A DNA stretch of 5,019 bases from Solobacterium sp. (lineage in GTDB: Bacteria > Bacillota_I > Bacilli_A > Erysipelotrichales > Erysipelotrichaceae): contig JAFWCP010000553.1 in the NCBI GenBank assembly GCA_017536845.1, forward strand, positions 1-5,019, read 5' to 3'. The notes beneath the pieces were generated by a model. The model did not search any database and was not told the DNA's origin. It saw only the letters and a program-made list of their open reading frames with translations. Made by a program: the position numbers and the translations under genes. Position 1 is the first letter of the stretch, and every line of letters starts with the position of its first letter. Shown one piece after another: positions 1-5,019 of this stretch.

Positions 1-1
1 C

Positions 2-562
2 CGGCCAAAGCACCTTGTCCTGGAAGGGGAAAAAGGCGCTGGCAAGTCCACGCTGATCCGCCGACTTGCAGTGGAAATGCAGTGCACCGTGGGCGGCTGT
101 CTGACCAGAGCGGTTATGAATCGGGAAAAAGGATATCGGGAAATCTTCATGTATCCGGCTTCATATATCTTTGATTCACGGGATCAGGATACAGTGGCAC
201 GGTCAGAAGGGAAACTGTGCGGCATCACCATGGACAAGGTGAAGGAAGTGTATCCGGAAGTTTTTGATGAATATGGGGTGCAGCTGATCCAGGCTGCTTC
301 AAAAAAGGAGCTGATCATCATTGATGAGATCGGCTTCATGGAAGAAAAGGCGGAACAGTTCAAAAAAGCTGTGCTTTCCGCCTTTGCCGGCAATATCCCG
401 GTCATTGCGGCGATCAAGCCGAAACGCATTTCTTCGCCGTTTCCTGAAGCCGTCCGCAGCCTTGAAAATGTCCGGGTGATCGAACTGGATGAAGCAAACC
501 GCAATGACGTCTATGAACAGCTCAGAAAACTGTACATGAACAGGAAGGAAGATCCGCAATGA
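2..562 (+). CDS. THEP1-type P-loop NTPase (COG1618-like), 5' partial
   Basis: Likely a nucleoside-triphosphatase of the THEP1 family, a small cytoplasmic P-loop protein that hydrolyses NTPs in vitro and whose cellular role is unsettled. The frame is open to the left edge and shows 186 residues. A Walker A motif, GEKGAGKST, lies at visible residues 9-17 (bases 26-52), directly after a hydrophobic first strand (HLVLEG). A Walker B strand with the family's characteristic LIIIDEIGFME lies at about residues 104-114. A PVIAAI strand follows, as expected for this fold. Family members are about 170-190 residues and start only a few residues before the P-loop, so probably fewer than ten residues are missing. 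The GTG at 71 cannot be the real start because it would remove Walker A. The stop overlaps the next gene's start (ATGA), implying translational coupling to the membrane protein. MobB of molybdopterin-guanine dinucleotide synthesis is also a small P-loop protein, but the DEIG motif favours THEP1. Confidence 0.85.
   Translation, partial: RPKHLVLEGEKGAGKSTLIRRLAVEMQCTVGGCLTRAVMNREKGYREIFMYPASYIFDSRDQDTVARSEGKLCGITMDKVKEVYPEVFDEYGVQLIQAASKKELIIIDEIGFMEEKAEQFKKAVLSAFAGNIPVIAAIKPKRISSPFPEAVRSLENVRVIELDEANRNDVYEQLRKLYMNRKEDPQ
542..562 (+). promoter_or_regulatory. Ribosome binding site and ATGA stop/start overlap
   Basis: A purine-rich AGGAAGGA run at 542-549 sits nine bases before the ATG at 559. 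The TGA of the upstream NTPase (560-562) shares bases with that ATG. This arrangement supports the chosen start and suggests translational coupling of the NTPase and the membrane protein. Confidence 0.7.
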
Positions 563-1104
563 AACACAGAAGGGTGCGGGATCTGATCCTGCTTGCCTTT
601 TTTGCGGATGCCGGGTTTGCCGCAAAACGCCTGATCTCACCGTTTGCCAATATTCTTACGGATTTTCTGCGCGTGCCCGGCGGGATCGGAACGGCATTTG
701 CATTGATGTTCCTGGTCATCGGCGCATGCCTGATCCGGAGAAAAGGTGCTGCCACCGTCATGGCGCTTGTCCAGTGCATCCTTGCGATGTCCTTGGGAAT
801 GAGCGGGGCGATGGGGGCAATGTCACCCTTAGGCTATTTGGTGCCGGGCATCGTCATCGATCTTGTCGCTGCATTGTGCATCAGATGCAAAGCCTCTTCT
901 GCATTCACCATGATATGTGCCAATGCGGCCGGTTCGCTTAGCGCGGCATTGACCGCGGATTTCATCGTTTTCCGCCTGCAGGGAGCAGTGATGACGCTTT
1001 ATATGCTGATCGCTTTGATCAGCGGGGGACTGTGCGGCATTCTGGCAGAGGTCATCTTCAGAAGGATCAGGCCTCTGTACAGAAGTGATAAGAACATCGG
1101 CTGA
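559..1104 (+). CDS. Putative ECF transporter S component-like membrane protein
   Basis: A 181-residue, strongly hydrophobic protein predicted to lie in the cytoplasmic membrane. By eye there are five or six membrane segments at about residues 8-30, 42-60, 65-84, 90-108, 113-136 and 142-167, with basic cytoplasmic-type ends (MKHRRVR at the N-terminus, FRRIRPLYR at the C-terminus). Length, segment number and the central pattern resemble substrate-binding S components of energy-coupling-factor transporters, especially the YkoE-like group. That pattern is a Gly-Gly turn, a hydrophobic segment ending in LIRRKGAA, a glycine/methionine-rich stretch, then PLGYLVPG. The expected role would be high-affinity capture of a vitamin or metal, working with a shared EcfT/EcfA1/A2 module; no such module is in the window. 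It overlaps the NTPase gene and is followed closely by an extracellular-domain gene, consistent with one operon. The substrate cannot be told from sequence. It could instead be an uncharacterised membrane protein unrelated to ECF transport. Confidence 0.6.
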   Translation: MKHRRVRDLILLAFFADAGFAAKRLISPFANILTDFLRVPGGIGTAFALMFLVIGACLIRRKGAATVMALVQCILAMSLGMSGAMGAMSPLGYLVPGIVIDLVAALCIRCKASSAFTMICANAAGSLSAALTADFIVFRLQGAVMTLYMLIALISGGLCGILAEVIFRRIRPLYRSDKNIG

Positions 1105-1120
1105 ATGATGCCGGTTCAAA

Positions 1121-1135
1121 AAGGAGACAGATATG
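1121..1135 (+). promoter_or_regulatory. Shine-Dalgarno sequence for the SUOX-like gene
   Basis: AAGGAG at 1121-1126 lies six bases before the ATG at 1133, close to ideal spacing. This fixes the start of the 165-residue protein. The upstream ATGs at 1105 and 1108 belong to other frames or lack such a site. Confidence 0.8.
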
Positions 1136-1630
1136 AACAGAAAGACGAAATTCATCATGACAGTGATTGCGGCAGGGCTTATCCTCCTTGCCGTCATCCT
1201 GGCAGTCATCGTCAGAGGAAATGCGCCGGGCAAGGACGGGCTGATCATTCAGAACGGCCAGAATACGCTGACAGTCAGCTGGAAAGACCTGAAGCGGACA
1301 GCATTCACAGGAGACATCGTCAACGGCAAAGGGGTAGTTTCCCATCATGAATATCAGGGCATGGAGCTTTCCGGGCTTCTCAGCGCCAACGGGATAGAGG
1401 TGAAAGAAGAAACGAAGGTCACAGCCGTATCCCAGGATAACTACACGGCAGAGCTTGCCGGTGCGGAAATCCTGACGGCCGGCAAAGTCTATGCGGCTGT
1501 TGTATGCGACGGCCAGATGATCGAAAGCATTGACGGAGGGCAGGGGGCACAGCTGGTTGTTTACGGTGATGCCAATGCAAAAAGGCAGGTACGATTCCTG
1601 AAAACGATCACGGTCGAACCTGCTGAATGA
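1133..1630 (+). CDS. Membrane-anchored short sulfite-oxidase-fold (Oxidored_molyb-like) protein
   Basis: A 165-residue protein with a basic N-terminus (MNRKTK), one hydrophobic segment at about residues 8-27, and a soluble remainder predicted to face outside the membrane. No lipobox cysteine follows the hydrophobic segment, so it looks like an uncleaved anchor or a signal peptide rather than a lipoprotein. The remainder follows the pattern of short proteins with the molybdopterin oxidoreductase fold of the sulfite oxidase family: a beta strand then VSWKDLK (48-54), an EYQGMELSGLLSANGI segment (73-88), TAVSQDNYTAEL (97-108), YAAVVCDGQMI (120-130) and a terminal RFLKTITVEP strand. It is far shorter than a catalytic sulfite oxidase. 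Its only cysteine (residue 125) sits in a late strand, not where the molybdenum ligand is expected, so cofactor binding is doubtful. Operon position after an S-component-like gene makes a ligand-binding or accessory role conceivable, but this is inference. The family assignment is moderate and the function unknown. Confidence 0.65.
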   Translation: MNRKTKFIMTVIAAGLILLAVILAVIVRGNAPGKDGLIIQNGQNTLTVSWKDLKRTAFTGDIVNGKGVVSHHEYQGMELSGLLSANGIEVKEETKVTAVSQDNYTAELAGAEILTAGKVYAAVVCDGQMIESIDGGQGAQLVVYGDANAKRQVRFLKTITVEPAE

Positions 1631-1645
1631 TGCGGTGATATAACA

Positions 1646-1706
1646 AAAATGAAGAAAGGATCCTGTCTTATCAGCTGTGATAAGAGCAGGATCCTGTTTT
1701 CATTTT
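1646..1706. terminator. Bidirectional Rho-independent terminator
   Basis: A long inverted repeat lies between the convergent genes. The upper stem pairs 1657-1673 (AGGATCCTGTCTTATCA) with 1678-1695 around a GCTG loop, with a single bulged base. Below a short imperfect region the stem resumes, pairing AAAATGAA at 1646-1653 with TTCATTTT at 1699-1706. The + strand therefore has a GC-containing stem followed by TTTTCATTTT; the - strand has the mirror arrangement because of the A-rich left flank. It sits 15 bases after the stop of the SUOX-like gene and 15 bases after the stop of the - strand gene, as expected for a shared terminator. Confidence 0.85.
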
Positions 1707-1721
1707 CAGCAGGCCGTTGGC

Positions 1722-4700
1722 TCAGGCTTTTGTGACCTCGACAAGATTGGTATGCTGGGGATTGCCTTTGGCCAGCGGTGTAGGATAAGCGGAACTGGTC
1801 AGCACATTGATGGAGCCGCGGCGGTCAATGCCGTCGGCATCCGGGGTATACCAGCCGCCCTGCGACATTGCGACCACGCCGCGCATGATCCGGGCTGTGA
1901 CGACTGCCGGAATGATGACGGTGCCGCGGTGGTTGTAAATGCGTACAGAATCGCCATCGGCAATTCCTCTTGCGGCGGCGTCTTCCGGATGGATCCAGAG
2001 ACCCGGCTTTTCCACTTCATTCTGCCATTCATTGTTGTCATGCATCGAATGGGTGCGGCGTCTGGTATGCCAGCCGATGAGCTGGAGCGGGAATTCCTTC
2101 TGCAGCGGGTCATCCGGTCCTTCCGGACAGGAAATATAACGGGTCACTGCGGGCACGTCTTCGAGATGCATGTCATACAGTGTTTTTGAGAAGATCTCGA
2201 TCTTGCCGCTGGGTGTTTTGAACGGATGGTGTTCCGGATCCCTGATCTGTTCCTCAAAGGCAATGTAGATTTTCGGATTCCTGTACTGCCAGCCGCCAAG
2301 GGCACTGAAGGTATCGTAATCGGGCAGTTCCGGTTCTTTTCTCTGCAAGGCTTCGTAGGATCTGCGCAGCCAGTAGTCTGCCTCCGGATGACCGGCGGTG
2401 AATGTTTCATAAAGGCCCAGGTTTTTTGCGATCTCCTTCAGCCATTCCCACTCAAACACTGACCCGAAGAGCGGTTCGATGGCCTTGTTGTTGCGCAGAA
2501 GGTAATTGGCCCCGCGCCATGGCGCATTGATGTTGTCTGTCTCAAGGACAGATGTTCCGGGAAGCACATAATCCCCATAGCGGGCACTTGGCGTCATGAA
2601 GATATCCGAACACACGATCAGCTGGCATTTTGAATCATCTTTCAGAATCCGGATCGTATCCGCAATGTTGGAATGCTGGTTGATCAATGTGTTGCTGGCC
2701 AGGTTCAGGATCATCCGTACATCGGCACTCAGCTGATTCATGCCATGGACCCGGTCATTGCGGGCCGTCATTTCGGCACCGTGTTCAATGGCCTTTGTCC
2801 ACAGGAAGATCGAAATCGCACCTTTATATGGATTGGGGATCGGCGGCATGGCAAGCGGGAGGCCGGCGTGTTCGCGGGTCATGCCGCAGCCGCCGGCATT
2901 GCCGCCGGGGATGCCGATGTTCCCGGTCATTGCCGCAAGGGTTGCAATTCCCTTGACTGCCTGTTCGCCGTTGCCGGTGCGCTGGATGCCGTAGCCGCTG
3001 ATGATGCAGGCCGGCTTTGCTTTGGCGAATTCTCTGGCAATGCTGCGTATTTTATCCGCCGGGATGCCGGTAAGCGGTTCGGCCCATTCCGGTGAACGTT
3101 CCGTTCCATCCTGCAGTCCGAAAAGATAACTGCGGTAGCTTTCATTGGGGCCGATACCTTCCGGCATATGCGCTTCATCAAAGCCGATGCAGTATTTATC
3201 CATATATTCCTGGTCCTGCAGGCCTTCCTTCAGGATTGTATAGGCCATGGCATCCGCCAGGGCAGCGTCGGAAGACGGCCGGATCGGGATCCATTCATCC
3301 GCATAGGTGATGGCCGTCTGCGAGAGGCGGGGATCAATGGCGATGATGCGGATGTTCTTTTCTTTCAGCTTCGAAAGGTAATAATTCCTTTCCGAACCGA
3401 AGATTGTTTCCGTCGAGTTGTCGCCCCAGAAAATCACCAGATTCGCATTCAGGATGTCCGCCGGGCTGTTGCCGAAAAACACATCACCGAAGATATACGG
3501 GGCAATGTAGGAAGCACAGGCGGCACTGTAGCTGCCATAGGATTCCAGATACCCGCCGTCCGCTGCCAGCAGACGTTTGGCAAGAACGGTAGGACGCATG
3601 ACGCCGGTGACGCCGGTCGCGTAGTTGACATAGCGGGAGCCCGGCCCGTAGGCATCACGGATACGGGCCCACTGTTCGGAAATCTCATCTGCTGCCTGCT
3701 GCCAGCTGATGCGGCGGAACCTGCCGCTGCCGCGCTCACCGATACGCTTCATGGGATAGCGGAGCCGGTCGGGAGAAAGGAAGGTCTTCCGGTATCCTCT
3801 GCCTCGGACACAGGCACGGATCTGCGGGTTATTGCTGGAAAGGTCGGATTCGATCTTCAGGATGCAGCCTTCCTGTACGGTAGGCCGGATCACGCATTTG
3901 CCGCCGCAGTTATTGCCGCCGCCGCTCAGGATGACCTTTGGCCCTTCCGGCTGGATGGCAGGGGAAGGCCCGTCTTCGGCCGTATCGCTGAATTCTTCGG
4001 CGGATGGTTTCAGGATCTCCCAGAGCTCGGCGGTTCTGTTTTCCATGCCAAGGGCCCTGGCAAAAGCGGCAAGGGAAGGGTCACGCCGGCCGCCGAGCAC
4101 ATGGAGGAAATGGTCGCAGATAACAATGAAGGAATTGAAAGTGCCGCGATTTTTCATTTCCTTCAGCAGCATCCGCTGGTTTTCCAGCGTATAGTCATCC
4201 ACAAAGGCATCGATGTGCTTTGTCAGGCCGGCGCAGGTCAGATAATAGAGATAGCGGTACTGTTCCCCGATATAATCCGGCGGATTGCCTTCCATGCGGA
4301 CAGGCCGGTAGCCGTCGGCATAGTATCTCTGAATCACTTCCAGGGTTGTCTGGTTGCAGAGGACCCGCTCATCAAAGCAGACCGAAGCCCACAGTGACGG
4401 TTTGAAATCCGCATCGCAGCCGCGGAAAAGGAAGTCATATTCAAGCTGCCATTCTTCTTCGGAATGCTCAGGCCATTCCGGCAGCAGTTTCAGCAGGCCA
4501 AGCGCTTTCCTGACATCGGCAAAGAATTCCGCTGCCAGCAGCCAGACTGATCTTGGCAGCTGTTTTTCATCTGCCCCGGGCGTCATGCCCATCTTCCCCC
4601 AGAGCGTACTGCGGATGGCGGCAAGATTCAAAGAGGCGTTTATGAGGATGGCACCGGTCAATGTGCCGTTTTGATAGAAGAGTTTTTCATATGGTTCATC

Positions 4701-5018
4701 AGACTTGGCCGGATTGACCTGGAAATGAATACGGCCATCCGGCTTGAATTCTGTCTTTTCTCCTTCACCGGTGATATCACCGAAGGAATACACAAACATA
4801 TTCCGGCCGGAGTAGATCAGTTCGCCGCTGTTATATAACGTGGCATTCCTGACTTCTTCGGCATCCGCCCCGTAAACGGCGGAAAGGCCGGCGATGATGC
4901 CGCTCTGCCGGGCAAAATTCCAGAGGCCGGGATTGGGATTCCACTGGATGCAGTCCCCTGCCGCAAAGACATCCGGAAGGCTTGTTTCCATGGCTGCGCT
5001 GACGATGACGCCCCGGCC
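1722..5018 (-). CDS. Fused FAD/NAD(P) oxidoreductase - TorD-like chaperone - DmsA-type molybdopterin oxidoreductase, 5' partial
   Basis: One uninterrupted frame of 1098 visible residues, open through the right edge. Residues here count from the ATG at 4991; nine more in-frame codons (GRGVIVSAA) precede it. They complete a disulfide-oxidoreductase pattern running into METSLPDVFAAGDC, so this ATG is internal. Residues 1-130 are the C-terminal part of a pyridine nucleotide/FAD oxidoreductase: the FAD-binding FAAGD motif, then a NirB/rubredoxin-reductase-like domain with YEKLFYQNGTLTGAIL. Residues 145-325 resemble TorD/DmsD chaperones: helical, with NPPDYIGEQYRYLYYL at 236-251. After an acidic, proline-containing linker (330-350), residues 352-1089 match DmsA nearly end to end: Cys362, Cys366 and Cys394 of the Fe-S motif, RYPMKRIGERG, YGSYS with Ser489 as expected Mo ligand, DEWIPIRP, a C-terminal molybdopterin-dinucleotide domain and PLAKGNPQHTNLVEV. 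The first Fe-S cysteine is replaced by Gly358. Likely role: cytoplasmic NAD(P)H-linked reduction of an S- or N-oxide or similar acceptor; the substrate is unknown. Confidence 0.9.
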   Translation of the reverse strand, partial: GRGVIVSAAMETSLPDVFAAGDCIQWNPNPGLWNFARQSGIIAGLSAVYGADAEEVRNATLYNSGELIYSGRNMFVYSFGDITGEGEKTEFKPDGRIHFQVNPAKSDEPYEKLFYQNGTLTGAILINASLNLAAIRSTLWGKMGMTPGADEKQLPRSVWLLAAEFFADVRKALGLLKLLPEWPEHSEEEWQLEYDFLFRGCDADFKPSLWASVCFDERVLCNQTTLEVIQRYYADGYRPVRMEGNPPDYIGEQYRYLYYLTCAGLTKHIDAFVDDYTLENQRMLLKEMKNRGTFNSFIVICDHFLHVLGGRRDPSLAAFARALGMENRTAELWEILKPSAEEFSDTAEDGPSPAIQPEGPKVILSGGGNNCGGKCVIRPTVQEGCILKIESDLSSNNPQIRACVRGRGYRKTFLSPDRLRYPMKRIGERGSGRFRRISWQQAADEISEQWARIRDAYGPGSRYVNYATGVTGVMRPTVLAKRLLAADGGYLESYGSYSAACASYIAPYIFGDVFFGNSPADILNANLVIFWGDNSTETIFGSERNYYLSKLKEKNIRIIAIDPRLSQTAITYADEWIPIRPSSDAALADAMAYTILKEGLQDQEYMDKYCIGFDEAHMPEGIGPNESYRSYLFGLQDGTERSPEWAEPLTGIPADKIRSIAREFAKAKPACIISGYGIQRTGNGEQAVKGIATLAAMTGNIGIPGGNAGGCGMTREHAGLPLAMPPIPNPYKGAISIFLWTKAIEHGAEMTARNDRVHGMNQLSADVRMILNLASNTLINQHSNIADTIRILKDDSKCQLIVCSDIFMTPSARYGDYVLPGTSVLETDNINAPWRGANYLLRNNKAIEPLFGSVFEWEWLKEIAKNLGLYETFTAGHPEADYWLRRSYEALQRKEPELPDYDTFSALGGWQYRNPKIYIAFEEQIRDPEHHPFKTPSGKIEIFSKTLYDMHLEDVPAVTRYISCPEGPDDPLQKEFPLQLIGWHTRRRTHSMHDNNEWQNEVEKPGLWIHPEDAAARGIADGDSVRIYNHRGTVIIPAVVTARIMRGVVAMSQGGWYTPDADGIDRRGSINVLTSSAYPTPLAKGNPQHTNLVEVTKA

Positions 5019-5019
5019 G

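Noticed and set aside
71..73. GTG as start of the NTPase
   Set aside because: Starting here would delete the in-frame Walker A motif at 26-52, so the true start must lie left of the window.
829..1348. Minus-strand open frames over the S-component-like and SUOX-like genes
   Set aside because: Their translations have low-complexity or atypical composition, and they oppose two + strand genes supported by ribosome binding sites and coherent protein features.
1677..3095. Other + strand open frames (for example 1677-2189 and 2673-3095) opposite the molybdoenzyme gene
   Set aside because: They mirror the conserved C-terminal and central DmsA regions, have no convincing ribosome binding sites, and their translations look like reverse-complement shadows.
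3900..3926. Short GCC/GCN run (consecutive glycine codons on the - strand) as a possible microsatellite
   Set aside because: It encodes the GGGNNCGG segment of the Fe-S motif and is too short and irregular to be a repeat locus.
3168..4397. Long + strand open frame (409 codons) opposite the molybdoenzyme gene
   Set aside because: It is antisense to a frame with strong end-to-end DmsA/TorD resemblance. Its translation shows no recognisable domain, and it is explained by the third-position GC bias of the real gene.
4989..4991. ATG as start of the fusion protein
   Set aside because: The nine in-frame codons before it continue a typical disulfide-oxidoreductase sequence, and starting here would leave only a fragment of the FAD-binding domain. 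The gene extends beyond the right edge.
1..5019. CRISPR arrays, tRNA or rRNA genes, insertion sequences, attachment sites
   Set aside because: No spaced direct repeats, cloverleaf-like sequences, transposase genes or terminal inverted repeats were seen. Almost all of the window is accounted for by coding sequence.

Overview
The window is about 5 kb of protein-coding DNA, moderately GC-rich. It has strong AAGGAG-type ribosome binding sites and a Rho-independent terminator between convergent genes. Together with a THEP1-like NTPase, an apparent ECF-type S component and an anaerobic DMSO-reductase-family enzyme, this suggests an obligately or facultatively anaerobic Firmicute, possibly a gut member of the Erysipelotrichia or Clostridia. 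That placement is an inference from style and gene content; the window contains no marker gene.

Left half (2-1630, + strand): three closely spaced genes that look like one operon, entering from beyond the left edge. The first is a P-loop NTPase of the THEP1 (COG1618) type, missing only its extreme N-terminus. Its stop codon overlaps the start of a small polytopic membrane protein resembling an ECF transporter S component (YkoE-like). After 28 bases and a good ribosome binding site comes a membrane-anchored extracellular protein with a short sulfite-oxidase-like (Oxidored_molyb) fold that appears to lack the molybdenum-ligand cysteine.

Centre (1631-1721): a long hairpin flanked by A-rich and T-rich tracts, apparently serving as a bidirectional terminator for the converging transcription units.

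Right half (1722-5018, - strand): one very long open frame whose N-terminus lies beyond the right edge. Its visible 1098 residues carry, in order, the C-terminal end of a pyridine-nucleotide/FAD oxidoreductase, a TorD/DmsD-like redox-enzyme chaperone domain, and a nearly full-length DmsA-type molybdopterin oxidoreductase. Electron-input module, maturation chaperone and catalytic subunit thus appear to be joined in one polypeptide with no Tat signal ahead of the catalytic part. The catalytic part keeps the serine expected to ligate molybdenum but has glycine where the first [4Fe-4S] cysteine of DmsA should be. This fusion is the main item of interest. A functional link between the two halves (uptake on the left, molybdoenzyme on the right) is possible but not shown by the sequence.
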